Of a DNA stretch of 64,000 bases, positions 45,049 to 53,539 are shown in pieces. The DNA is from an uncultured bacterium. Lineage in GTDB: Bacteria; Cyanobacteriota; Vampirovibrionia; Gastranaerophilales; Gastranaerophilaceae. The notes under the pieces are model-generated. The model was not told the DNA's origin and made no database searches. It saw only the letters and a list, made by a program, of their open reading frames with translations. Within the stretch, counting starts at the first letter, position 1, and each line of letters begins with the position of its first letter. Both the position numbers and the translations under genes were made by a program. The stretch is from the NCBI GenBank assembly GCA_949299935.1, contig CASGCE010000014.1, forward strand, positions 105,243 to 169,242, given 5' to 3'.

Positions 45049-45630
45049 ATGGCATCAATTAGTTCAATACGCAATTTTTCTTTTTTAAGTGCTTATGACA
45101 AATTCAGTTGTAAGATTACCCGTGTTGCTTTGGATGCCGTTGGCAGCAGAGAAAAGCTGCCTACTATCTCTAATCCTAAAACCGTTAAATGTATTGATTG
45201 GATTGGTAAAAATCTCTCCTCTGCTGAAAATCGATTAATTTTAGGCGCATCAGCTCTTTTATCCCAACCCTTTATTGATGCCTCCAACAAAGATGTTGAT
45301 GCCAAAACTCGCCGTTATTCCATTTGCAGAACTGTAGCTAAGATTATTGCCGGTACTTTGACTGGTTTTACTATTCGTAAGCTATGTATTAAATCTATTG
45401 ATGCATTCACCAAGTTGCCCTCCGAAATTAAACCTGATATGAAATTCAAAAACTTAAGAAAATTGTTGACACCTACTATTAAGTTTTCCGCAGAAGAGCT
45501 CGCGCAGTATAAAAATACGCTCGGAACAATTTTGGCACTGGGAATTATGGTATTTACCAACTTTTTGATTGATGCACCTCTTACCAAAGCTCTAACTAAT
45601 TTGTTCGCTGGAAAGGGGGATGCTAAATGA
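45049..45630 (+). CDS. hypothetical membrane protein (193 aa)
   Basis: A basic protein with three or four moderately hydrophobic segments: LILGASALLSQPFIDASN, YSICRTVAKIIAGTLTGFTI and LGTILALGIMVFTNFLIDAPLT. No named family recognised. ATG at 45049 is selected because TAGGA lies close upstream; a TTG four codons earlier is unlikely. It overlaps the following membrane protein by 4 nt (ATGA), so the two products probably work together or are translated in a fixed ratio. Confidence 0.68.
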   Translation: MASISSIRNFSFLSAYDKFSCKITRVALDAVGSREKLPTISNPKTVKCIDWIGKNLSSAENRLILGASALLSQPFIDASNKDVDAKTRRYSICRTVAKIIAGTLTGFTIRKLCIKSIDAFTKLPSEIKPDMKFKNLRKLLTPTIKFSAEELAQYKNTLGTILALGIMVFTNFLIDAPLTKALTNLFAGKGDAK

Positions 45631-46292
45631 ATATAGCCCAACTTTTCAATAATTTTAAAAATACTATTCTCACAAAATACGGCTCTAATCCTGCTAAAAT
45701 GCTTATTTATACAGGCGTTTTGGGTTGGTTTTTATCATCTGCCGCTCAAGTAGTGGCTATCGCCGTTAATGACAAAATTCCCAAAGAACAAAAAATGTTC
45801 CTCATTCCTCAAGAAATTGGTGACGGTGCTATTAATGTTGTTTCATTTTTCTTGGTCACTTCTGTTATTAAAAATTTTGCCTCACGGCTGGTTTCTTCAG
45901 GCAGGCTGGCAACTCCTAAAATCAGAGAATTTTTGACTAATTCTGAGATTAATATTAAAACTAAAAATGGTTGGAAGGTTCTGCCGGGCTTCGATTTTTC
46001 AAAGTTCAATATAAAAAATATGACTAATTTTGACCAAATAAGTGATGAGTATAACAGCTTCAAAAATGGTGTTGATGTCATTGCTATGACCTTGGGATCA
46101 ATTTTATCCTGTAACATTATTACCCCGATATTACGTAATAAATATGCGACTAACAGACAACGTAAAGTCCTTGCTGAATTTAATAAACCTGAAATTGGCG
46201 GGCTTAAATATCCTAAAGGAATTTCTATGGATACTTATCAAAAACAAGTTACAATGAAATTTTCTAAACCTTCTGCTTCACTAAAAATATAG
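45627..46292 (+). CDS. hypothetical membrane protein (221 aa)
   Basis: A 221-residue protein with hydrophobic segments at about 25-48 (LIYTGVLGWFLSSAAQVVAIAV), 65-85 (GAINVVSFFLVTSVI) and 150-170 (VIAMTLGSILSCNIITPIL). A basic C-terminal tail follows (RNKYATNRQRK... KQVTMKFSKPS). Start codon ATG overlaps the preceding stop. No recognised domain. Its 3' end overlaps the convergent anti-sigma gene by 12 nt. Confidence 0.68.
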   Translation: MNIAQLFNNFKNTILTKYGSNPAKMLIYTGVLGWFLSSAAQVVAIAVNDKIPKEQKMFLIPQEIGDGAINVVSFFLVTSVIKNFASRLVSSGRLATPKIREFLTNSEINIKTKNGWKVLPGFDFSKFNIKNMTNFDQISDEYNSFKNGVDVIAMTLGSILSCNIITPILRNKYATNRQRKVLAEFNKPEIGGLKYPKGISMDTYQKQVTMKFSKPSASLKI

Positions 46293-46817
46293 TGTTGCTA
46301 AAAATCCGAATAATATTATGCTTATTAATGCCGTGAATGCTCCGATTAGTTTGTAAAATGGATCCAGGTGTTTCTTCTCCGGAAGTTTATTCAATCTGTT
46401 TATTATGAGTTTTGAGTAATCATTTTTCCATTCGGTTCGTGTTTTCTCAAATGAATTATGTAGAAGTTTTTTAAAAGTATACATATCTTCAAGATCTTTT
46501 CTTGCCAGTGGATTTGTTATTGCAATTTTTTTAATACGTATGCTTTCATTCTCGTTTAATTCGTTATCTATGTATGCTGAAAGATTATTTTTAAAATTTT
46601 CGTACTGTTTTGTATAATATTGGTTCGTGTCGTCGTTGTAATCCGTTAGTGAAAGTATGTGATTAACAATTTTTTTGGACTGCATATAAATTTCACGACA
46701 TTTAGGGCATTTGCGCAGGTGATCATCAACGTATGCCTTTAACCTTGAATTCAGTTTATCTTCTGCATAAAAGCTCATAAGTGCTATGACCTGGTTGCAT
46801 GTTAATTCGTTTTCCAT
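46281..46817 (-). CDS. zinc-finger anti-sigma factor
   Basis: A 178-residue membrane-anchored protein. The first 45 residues match the zf-HC2 anti-sigma fold: CNQVIALMSFYAEDKL and the zinc ligands in VDDHLRKCPKC (His-x3-Cys-x2-Cys). A second, metal-free copy-like segment is around NLSAYIDNELNE. The C-terminus has one transmembrane helix (LIGAFTALISIILFGFLATLYF). It probably holds the ECF sigma factor encoded 10 nt upstream at the membrane. ATG at 46817 follows AAGGAG. Signal input is unknown. Confidence 0.85.
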   Translation of the reverse strand: MENELTCNQVIALMSFYAEDKLNSRLKAYVDDHLRKCPKCREIYMQSKKIVNHILSLTDYNDDTNQYYTKQYENFKNNLSAYIDNELNENESIRIKKIAITNPLARKDLEDMYTFKKLLHNSFEKTRTEWKNDYSKLIINRLNKLPEKKHLDPFYKLIGAFTALISIILFGFLATLYF

Positions 46818-46827
46818 TATGTACTCC

Positions 46828-47412
46828 TTATATATATGATTTAAGACCATCTTGAAGTTTGCCTCGTGCTCTGGCTATTCTCGATTTTACCGTACCTACA
46901 CTTGAATTTGTTACTTCGGCTATTTCTTCATAGCTTAATCCTTGCAGTTCTCTCAAAATTATCGCTATGCGAAATTGCTCGGGTAAATCCTGTATTGCCA
47001 GCTTAATCATTTCTTCTAATTCTGTTGAAAGACATTTTTCGTGCGGTTTACATTTTTTGTCCGGTAACTGAGTTTTTAGTGAATTGTCATGTTCATCTTC
47101 ATCTATTGATATTACGTCAGGGCGGCGCTGTTTTTTTCTTAGTTCATCGTAAAACAAGTTTGATATTATTTGGTTAAGCCAACTTTTGAAGTTTTTCGGA
47201 TTTTTTAGAGTATGAATGTTTCTTGCCAGTTTTAACAGTGCTTCTTGTGTTAAATCTGCCACATTTTCACGTTTTTTGCTTAGGTATGAAAATGCTGCAA
47301 ATACATTTTTCTGCTCCCGTCTTATTAATTCTTCCAGTGCTTTTAGGTCGTCTTTTTGGGATAGCACAACCAATTCTTCTGGTGACATCTTTTTGTAATT
47401 GTTTCCCGGCAT
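46828..47412 (-). CDS. ECF-type RNA polymerase sigma factor
   Basis: A 194-residue sigma-70 family protein. Region 2 is AAFSYLSKKRENVADLTQEALLKLARNIHTLKNPKNFKSWLNQI, and region 4 is IQDLPEQFRIAIILRELQGLSYEEIAEVTNSSVGTVKSRIARARGKL. Regions 1 and 3 are absent, as in ECF factors. The linker contains a cysteine-bearing stretch (DKKCKPHEKC). It directs polymerase to a stress or envelope regulon that I cannot identify. The ribosome site lies inside a hairpin (47417-47443), which suggests translational control. Partner anti-sigma follows immediately. Confidence 0.92.
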   Translation of the reverse strand: MPGNNYKKMSPEELVVLSQKDDLKALEELIRREQKNVFAAFSYLSKKRENVADLTQEALLKLARNIHTLKNPKNFKSWLNQIISNLFYDELRKKQRRPDVISIDEDEHDNSLKTQLPDKKCKPHEKCLSTELEEMIKLAIQDLPEQFRIAIILRELQGLSYEEIAEVTNSSVGTVKSRIARARGKLQDGLKSYI

Positions 47413-47416
47413 AAAA

Positions 47417-47443
47417 TTCTCCTTACTTTTATGGTAAGGAAAA
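47417..47443 (-). promoter_or_regulatory. hairpin sequestering the sigma gene ribosome binding site
   Basis: On the minus strand TTTTCCTTAC pairs with GTAAGGAGAA (10 bp, one G-U) around a CATAAAA loop. The 3' arm contains the whole AAGGAG site of the ECF sigma gene, whose ATG starts at 47412. Confidence 0.6.
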
Positions 47444-47466
47444 TTGTTTTAGAATTACTCATTCTT

Positions 47467-47478
47467 TACTATATAGTA
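47467..47478. promoter_or_regulatory. perfect 12-bp palindrome upstream of the sigma gene
   Basis: TACTATATAGTA, about 55 nt before the sigma ATG and 32 nt after the end of the dehydratase gene. Its position suits an operator or -10 region, but no role is shown. Confidence 0.3.
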
Positions 47479-47509
47479 GACCGGTTATATTTTTTTATTT
47501 AAAATTATA

Positions 47510-48751
47510 CTATTTTTCGGCAATGTAACCGCGGATTGCACTGTATGCCGCGACATATGGTGACGAAAGATATATATAACCTTTTGTATTACCCATTCTG
47601 CCTTGAAAGTTTCTGTTTTGGGTTGAAAGACAAACCTCACCATCTGCAAGTATTCCGGCATGTATTCCTACACAAGGACCGCAACCCGGTGGTAAAACTA
47701 CTGCCCCAGCTTCTATAAATATTTGAATTAATCCCTCAGAAAGTGATTTAAGGTAAATATCTTTTGATGCCGGACAAATTAGCAGTCTCGTTCCGTCTTT
47801 CACCTTGTTACCTTTTAAAATTTTTGCGGCTGTTCTCATATCTTCAAGTCGTCCGTTGGTGCATGTTCCTATATATATCTGGTCAACTTTTATCTTATCG
47901 AGTTCGTCAACGTGTTTCGTATTATCAACTGTGTGCGGGCAGGACACAGTGTGTTTGATGTCTTGTGCATTAATTTCAATTATTTTTTCATAAATTGCAT
48001 CCGAATCCGGTTTAATTGTTCGAAATTTATTTTCTCTGCCGCGGCTTTTTAAATATTGTTTTGTTTTTTCGTCAGCGACAAAAAGAGCTGCTTTTGCACC
48101 CGCTTCCACTGCCATGTTGGCAAGTGTAAAACGTTCTGACATTTCCATGTTGTCTATTGTTTCGCCACAAAATTCAAGCGCTTTATATGTTGCTCCGTCT
48201 GCGCCAAGCATTCCTATCAAATGTAGCATAAGATCTTTTGAACAAATTCCTTCATTAAATTTGCCATTAACAACAATTTTGAATGTTGAAGGAACCTTAA
48301 GCCAAGTTTTCCCAAGTGCCATAGCAACAGCTATATCTGTAGAGCCCATACCTGTTGCAAAAGCGCCTAGTGCGCCTGAAGTGCAGGTATGAGAGTCTGC
48401 CCCTATCAGTATTTCACACGGGTTAACATAACTTTCTACTAAACGTTGGTGACAAACTCCTGAACCTACCTCTGATAGGATTGTGCCATAATCACGTGAA
48501 AAATTTCTCAAGGTTGTGTGCATATTTGAAAGTTCTTTTTTGGGACTTGGCGATGCGTGGTCAATGAAAAGGATTGTCCTTTCTGGATCGTGCAGTTTTT
48601 CTTTACCCAGTTTTTTGAATTCTTCTACGGTTAACGGCCCGGTACCATCTTGAACTGCTACTACATCAACCTTGGCTATTACCAGTTCTCCTGCTTTCAC
48701 CGGTTTGCCAACGTGTTCGGATATTATTTTTTCTGCCAGAGTTTGTCCCAT
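47510..48751 (-). CDS. aconitase-type dehydratase large subunit (homoaconitase/isopropylmalate dehydratase/aconitase family)
   Basis: A 413-residue enzyme with the three Fe-S cysteines: YIGTCTNGRLEDM and PPGCGPCVGIHAG. FIDHASPSP, GADSHTCTSGALGAFATGMGSTDIA and QNRNFQGRMG are family motifs. It lacks the swivel domain, so it needs a separate small (LeuD-like) subunit, which is not in this window. By sequence alone LeuC, homoaconitase and two-subunit aconitase cannot be told apart. Its gene follows a citrate-synthase-like gene by 4 nt, which favours aconitase activity (citrate to isocitrate). Confidence 0.85.
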   Translation of the reverse strand: MGQTLAEKIISEHVGKPVKAGELVIAKVDVVAVQDGTGPLTVEEFKKLGKEKLHDPERTILFIDHASPSPKKELSNMHTTLRNFSRDYGTILSEVGSGVCHQRLVESYVNPCEILIGADSHTCTSGALGAFATGMGSTDIAVAMALGKTWLKVPSTFKIVVNGKFNEGICSKDLMLHLIGMLGADGATYKALEFCGETIDNMEMSERFTLANMAVEAGAKAALFVADEKTKQYLKSRGRENKFRTIKPDSDAIYEKIIEINAQDIKHTVSCPHTVDNTKHVDELDKIKVDQIYIGTCTNGRLEDMRTAAKILKGNKVKDGTRLLICPASKDIYLKSLSEGLIQIFIEAGAVVLPPGCGPCVGIHAGILADGEVCLSTQNRNFQGRMGNTKGYIYLSSPYVAAYSAIRGYIAEK

Positions 48752-48755
48752 TTTG

Positions 48756-50054
48756 TTAAATCCTTATATTAGCTGCAATTTGTGTTTCTATTCGTTCTTT
48801 TATAGCACCTATCGGTTCATAGTATGGCGAAACTGTCATTATTTGTGCTGCAATGTCCGGATAATAATATATAAATTTTAATTCATCAGTCGTAAGCGGC
48901 TGTTGTGTGTGCACGTTTGCGTATCTGACAAGCTCAAGTATATTACGTGCTTCATGTTCATCTTTAAATTCAATTTCAAGATTATTGTATACGTTTCTGA
49001 AACCTTTAATTCCACCGTATTCACCTGTTGTAATCATTCGGCCGGTTTCAATTATCTCAGGTTCACCTCGACCCAATTCCTCAAAATCGTAAAGTTCATA
49101 ATTCCTGCGGTCTTTAAGTGCGCCGTCTGCATGTATTCCTGATTCGTGTGCAAAAGCGTTGTCACCCACTGCAGGTTGATTTTTGGGTATTGGCACCCCG
49201 AAAGCATATGCAGTATACTTTGCCAGATGCCATGTTTTACTCAAATCAATATTTTCATCAATTTTATACTTGCCTTTAAATCCGGCTGATTTCAAAATCG
49301 CCAATAAACACGAAACAAGATCAGCATTGCCGGCTCGTTCACCCATTCCGTTAATCGCTGTATTTATGTAACTGTCTACACCTGCGTCTATTGCTGCTTT
49401 TGCACCCATAACTGAACATCCAACCGCCATTCCTAAGTCGTTATGAAAATGTAGTTCAATTGGCATTTGTGTTTCTTTTGCTATTTCATATATCCTGTCA
49501 TATGTTGTTTTCGGATCTTCGTAGCCTAGTGTATCGCAGTACCTGAATCTGTGTGCACCACATTTTTTTGCTTCTTTTGCATAGCGTATTAAAAAGTCGA
49601 TGTCGCTTCTTGAGGCATCTTCGGCGTTTACTCCTATGATTTCTGCCCCGTTTGTCACTGCGCATTCTACCGCTTCGCACGTCATTTTTAGTATATCATC
49701 AAGTGTTTTTTTACCCTGATACTTGCCTTGGGTCATCTGTTCTGATGTTGACTGGGACAGGTTTACGTATTTCAGTTTTGGTACGTTACTGAATGAATTC
49801 TCTACATCCGTTGCGATTGCTCTTATCCAGCCGGATAGCTTTGTTTTTTTTATTGCCCCGCGCTCAACTAACTCCAGATTCCCGTTTAAATAATTAATCT
49901 CGTGTTTTGTTGTTGGAAAACCAAATTCCGATTGCGTAATACCCATATCGTCAAGCATTATGTTTATTATTGTTTTTTGCAGCTTCGCAAGCCCCAATCG
50001 TGAGGTTTGTACTCCGTCTCTGTTTGTTACATCTATGAAGTATATTTTTCCCAT
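48756..50054 (-). CDS. homocitrate/Re-citrate synthase family enzyme
   Basis: A 432-residue DRE-TIM metallolyase. The start MGKIYFIDVTNRDGVQT contains the metal-binding Asp and the catalytic Arg of the DRE motif in the variant N-R-D-G. ELHFHNDLGMAVG supplies the His-x-His ligands, and NTAINGMGERAGNADL follows. HESGIHADG is also present. Members make homocitrate, citramalate, isopropylmalate or, for Re-citrate synthase of anaerobes, citrate. The TNRDGVQT start and the aconitase-type partner suggest Re-citrate synthase, but this is inference. AAGGGG precedes ATG at 50054. Confidence 0.8.
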   Translation of the reverse strand: MGKIYFIDVTNRDGVQTSRLGLAKLQKTIINIMLDDMGITQSEFGFPTTKHEINYLNGNLELVERGAIKKTKLSGWIRAIATDVENSFSNVPKLKYVNLSQSTSEQMTQGKYQGKKTLDDILKMTCEAVECAVTNGAEIIGVNAEDASRSDIDFLIRYAKEAKKCGAHRFRYCDTLGYEDPKTTYDRIYEIAKETQMPIELHFHNDLGMAVGCSVMGAKAAIDAGVDSYINTAINGMGERAGNADLVSCLLAILKSAGFKGKYKIDENIDLSKTWHLAKYTAYAFGVPIPKNQPAVGDNAFAHESGIHADGALKDRRNYELYDFEELGRGEPEIIETGRMITTGEYGGIKGFRNVYNNLEIEFKDEHEARNILELVRYANVHTQQPLTTDELKFIYYYPDIAAQIMTVSPYYEPIGAIKERIETQIAANIRI

Positions 50055-50098
50055 GGTAGTCCCCTTTTTGTGTATATTATACACGAAATATTAATTAC

Positions 50099-50127
50099 TT
50101 GCATTTTTAATGAAAGTTATTTACAAT
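50099..50127 (+). promoter_or_regulatory. promoter of the TPR gene
   Basis: TTGCAT and TACAAT spaced by 17 nt. The -10 box runs into an ATG at 50126, so the first usable start is the ATG at 50141, with only about 7 nt of leader. Confidence 0.55.
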
Positions 50128-50140
50128 GTTAGCATACACT

Positions 50141-51727
50141 ATGGATAAGTTGCTAGAAAAAAAGATTGACAAAGAGTTTAAAACCGGTAATGTAATATCT
50201 GCTATTGAATTATGTCAGATAGGTTTGCAAAATGATCCCACAAATGCTGAACTGCATGTTAGGCTGGGTGATTTGTTTTTGGCTTGGCATTTGGATATTT
50301 ATAATTCTTGTCAATATATCGATGAGGCTATAACCGAATACCAGCGTGCCTTAGAAACTTACATTGATTCTGCTGAAATTTATTTTAAAATTGCTCAGGC
50401 GCAGTTTTATAAAGGTGATCTCGATAAAGCCATTAATTATCTTGATATGGCAATATCTAAAAATATTAAATTTGCAGATGCTTATTATCTTCTGGCTAAA
50501 ACGTATACTAAAAAAGCAAGATTTTTAGAGGCTGCCTTAAACGCTAAAAAGGCTGTTAAATATAAACCTTTTAGAAATTCTTGTGCACACTTTCTTTTAT
50601 ATTCGTTATATAAAGTATCGTCATATAAATGTTTTAAAACAACTTTAAAAGCGAATTTCGAGCTTATGCTTTCATGGATTACTATGCCGTTTGATTTACA
50701 GGCATTGAAAAATGTGGTTAAATCTCTTTCATATCTGAAATTTATGCCGATGATGGTTAAGGGATTTTACATGATTCAGACAAAGGGTTTACAGGAAGCC
50801 ATTGATGTATATGTACAGGCTATCGAAAAAGCTCCGGGTTTTGTGCCTTTGTATTGTCTATTAGGTGATATATACAGGTCGGTGGGTCAGTTTGATAATG
50901 CTATTACCGAGTATAAAATGGCAATTTGGCTTGATAGTTTGAACATTTCCGCATACCGTCATCTTTGTCAAGCTTATGAGGAACTTGGTGATTATGACAG
51001 TGCTGTTGAAATTTATGAAAAGCTTATTCAGATAATGCCAAATATCCCAGAATTTCATTCAAATCTTGCCAATATTCTTTACATAAAGGGTGATGCGGAT
51101 GGTGCTGTTTCTCATTTTCAGGCTGCGGTTACTTTGAATCCTAACAAGCAGTGGACAAGTGTTATTAACCAGACTTTAGGTTATGTATTTCAGGAAAATA
51201 AATCCGATTTAAATGCTGCTATCAGTTCTTATCAAAGTGCCTATCTTTTAACTCCTGAGGATATTGATATTTATATTAACCTTGGCAGTGCTTTTTATGA
51301 TAAAGAAGACTATAATAATGCGCTGGCTGTTTATAGAAATGCGCTTGACCTTGAACCTGAAAATGCAAGAATTCATTGTAATTTAGGTTTTTTATACTGG
51401 GGTAAGGGTGATATAGACGAAGCAATAAAAGAGTATGAGCTGGCTATAGAATATGATGAAAATTATGATATTGCATACAATAATCTCGGAGTAATATATC
51501 TTGATGATTTGGGCAGAGTGCAGAAGGCTATGGAATTGTTTAAAAAATCAGTTGAATGTAATCCAAATTATGCGCTTGCACACTTTAATCTGGCAAGATG
51601 TATTGCACTTACCGGTGACAAAATAGAGGCTGCAAAACTCTATCAAATTTCTCAAGATATTAATAAAGTTACCGGTGAAATAGATCCGCAAGATATTGTG
51701 GATAAGATTAACGGACTTTTTGATTAG
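50141..51727 (+). CDS. TPR-repeat protein
   Basis: A 528-residue protein of about ten tetratricopeptide repeats. They are clearest from residue 260 onwards (GFVPLYCLLGDIYRSVGQFDNAITEYKMAI, ...AYNNLGVIYLDDLGRVQKAMELF). A stretch near 165-215 is less repeat-like and more hydrophobic (KFMPMMVKGFYMI). No signal peptide. TPR arrays bind partner proteins; the partner is unknown. I prefer the ATG at 50141, because the alternative ATG at 50126 overlaps the predicted -10 box. No ribosome site is evident. Confidence 0.82.
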   Translation: MDKLLEKKIDKEFKTGNVISAIELCQIGLQNDPTNAELHVRLGDLFLAWHLDIYNSCQYIDEAITEYQRALETYIDSAEIYFKIAQAQFYKGDLDKAINYLDMAISKNIKFADAYYLLAKTYTKKARFLEAALNAKKAVKYKPFRNSCAHFLLYSLYKVSSYKCFKTTLKANFELMLSWITMPFDLQALKNVVKSLSYLKFMPMMVKGFYMIQTKGLQEAIDVYVQAIEKAPGFVPLYCLLGDIYRSVGQFDNAITEYKMAIWLDSLNISAYRHLCQAYEELGDYDSAVEIYEKLIQIMPNIPEFHSNLANILYIKGDADGAVSHFQAAVTLNPNKQWTSVINQTLGYVFQENKSDLNAAISSYQSAYLLTPEDIDIYINLGSAFYDKEDYNNALAVYRNALDLEPENARIHCNLGFLYWGKGDIDEAIKEYELAIEYDENYDIAYNNLGVIYLDDLGRVQKAMELFKKSVECNPNYALAHFNLARCIALTGDKIEAAKLYQISQDINKVTGEIDPQDIVDKINGLFD

Positions 51728-51743
51728 TAAAGTTTGCTGTCTT

Positions 51744-53504
51744 TTATGTATTTACAACAGCATTTACAGGTAGTGTGAATCCGAAAGTTGAACCTTCACC
51801 GATTTTGGAATTTAAGAACACCTTGCCGTTATGATGTTTTTCTATGGTTGTTTTTACTAAATGAAGCCCAAGTCCGGTGCCTTTTATAGTATGCGTATCA
51901 TTTTCTATTCTGTAAAATCTGTCAAATATTTTCTTTTGGTGCTCCGGTGATATACCGCAGCCTTCATCTTGAACAGTTACGACTATGTTGGCTTCTGAAC
52001 CTCGGTATACACTTACTTTAATTTTTTTACCTTGTGGTGAATATTTTATTGCATTTGATAAAAGATTGCGCAAAGCTCTTTCAATGCTGTCATAATTAAA
52101 CAAAATTTCGGGAATTTCGCCATCTTTGAAAATTTCAATTGTAAGATTTTTTTCTTGTGCCAGTATGCTGATTTGTTTAACGCAATTTTCTACGAGGGTA
52201 ACTATGTTATTGTACGATTTTTCAATCTCTGCATCTGAATCAAGTCTTGAAAAATCTAAAATATCGTTCACCATATTTTGCAAACGAATAATTTCATTAT
52301 TAATTGTTCCGATAAATTCTTTTTGTGTTTCGTAATCAAATTCATTACCCATTGTGTAAAGTGTGTCTATATAGCTTCTTAAAACGGTTACAGGTGTTCT
52401 TAACTCGTGGGAAACATTTGAAATAAATTGTGATTTCATCAAATCCATTTCTGTTTCTTTTGTAACATCTATCAATACGATGATATAACCTACGTATTCT
52501 CCGCCACGTGTATACATTGGTGAGATAATTGACCTTATTATCCGTTTGTCTACTGTAATATTAAATGTTACAAATTTATTTTCGCTTGATTTAAATTCTT
52601 CAATTTTATCTTTAAAACAGTAATTACCTTCAGTATCAACATAATTCTGAATAGAGGTATTGAGCATAACATTTTCTTCAATTTCGAGAAGATTTTGAGC
52701 GTGGTTGTTAACAAGCACGACTGTGTCGTTATTATCACATACGACGACACCATTTGCTATACTCATCAAGACCGCTTCAAGTTTATTGCGTTCCAATGTT
52801 AATTGTTCAATATTCTGTTCTTCATACAAATGCAGTCTTGCGGACATATCATTAAACGAATTAAAAAGCTCTTGGACCTCATTACTGACATTTTCACCTT
52901 CAATTTTATACCCGAAATTGCCGGAAGAAATTTTCTGTACTCCGTCGTGAAGGATTCTGAGTTCGCGGGTAATAAGGTAGGTATTGATGAGAATAACGAA
53001 GGCAAAAACAAGCCAAGCAACGGCAAATACGAATAACAAAGATGCACGGGTGGTAGAAGAAATTTGGCTAATAATATCACCGGAAAGCCCAACGGTTACA
53101 GAACCTATGGAGGAATTGCTTACCATGTCTGTCAGCGGAGAGCTGACTGTTATATTGGGTTTTTGCGAACTTTTGTGCGCTTCATTTGTGCCGGAATATA
53201 TTGTCTTTCCGTCTTTATCAGTAAATTCTATGAAAACAATGTCGTTATGGCTTTTTAAAATGCTGTCGGTATGTGCTTTCAAAGTATCATAAATTTCACT
53301 GTCCAATATATTTTTAGTAAGTTCGTTGCTTTCGATAGCGAGGGTTTTTGATATAACCTGACCGAAATTTTGATAGCCCTCATTAAGTTTTTTCTGGATA
53401 TTCATAACAGAAAAAACAGCTATTGTCATTATCAGCAAGGTGCTTAAAATTAATCCGAATATAATTAATCGGTTTTGAGTTGTTAAACTTACCCGTTTGT
53501 CCAT
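51744..53504 (-). CDS. membrane sensor histidine kinase (HAMP-PAS-HisKA-HATPase)
   Basis: A 586-residue kinase. Transmembrane helices lie at about 13-33 and 155-177, flanking a sensor domain of about 120 residues outside the membrane. HAMP is at 178-230 and a PAS-like domain at about 240-350. The HisKA box SHELRTPVTV has the phospho-acceptor His366. ATP-binding motifs NLLSNAIKYSPQG, VQDEGCGIS and GTGLGLHLVK end the protein. The domain order resembles WalK/PhoR/NblS kinases. No response regulator gene is adjacent. TATAAT ends 6 nt before the ATG, so the mRNA is probably leaderless. Confidence 0.93.
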   Translation of the reverse strand: MDKRVSLTTQNRLIIFGLILSTLLIMTIAVFSVMNIQKKLNEGYQNFGQVISKTLAIESNELTKNILDSEIYDTLKAHTDSILKSHNDIVFIEFTDKDGKTIYSGTNEAHKSSQKPNITVSSPLTDMVSNSSIGSVTVGLSGDIISQISSTTRASLLFVFAVAWLVFAFVILINTYLITRELRILHDGVQKISSGNFGYKIEGENVSNEVQELFNSFNDMSARLHLYEEQNIEQLTLERNKLEAVLMSIANGVVVCDNNDTVVLVNNHAQNLLEIEENVMLNTSIQNYVDTEGNYCFKDKIEEFKSSENKFVTFNITVDKRIIRSIISPMYTRGGEYVGYIIVLIDVTKETEMDLMKSQFISNVSHELRTPVTVLRSYIDTLYTMGNEFDYETQKEFIGTINNEIIRLQNMVNDILDFSRLDSDAEIEKSYNNIVTLVENCVKQISILAQEKNLTIEIFKDGEIPEILFNYDSIERALRNLLSNAIKYSPQGKKIKVSVYRGSEANIVVTVQDEGCGISPEHQKKIFDRFYRIENDTHTIKGTGLGLHLVKTTIEKHHNGKVFLNSKIGEGSTFGFTLPVNAVVNT

Positions 53505-53510
53505 ACAAAG

Positions 53511-53539
53511 ATTATACCACTATTTATCCTCTGGCGCAA
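53511..53539 (-). promoter_or_regulatory. promoter of the histidine kinase gene
   Basis: On the minus strand TTGCGC and TATAAT are spaced by 17 nt. The -35 box lies in the 3' end of the upstream flavoprotein gene, and the -10 ends 6 nt before the ATG. Confidence 0.55.

Noticed and set aside
50126..50140. ATG at 50126 as start of the TPR gene
   Set aside because: It overlaps the TACAAT -10 box of a 17-nt-spaced promoter, so it would not be on the transcript. ATG at 50141 is preferred.
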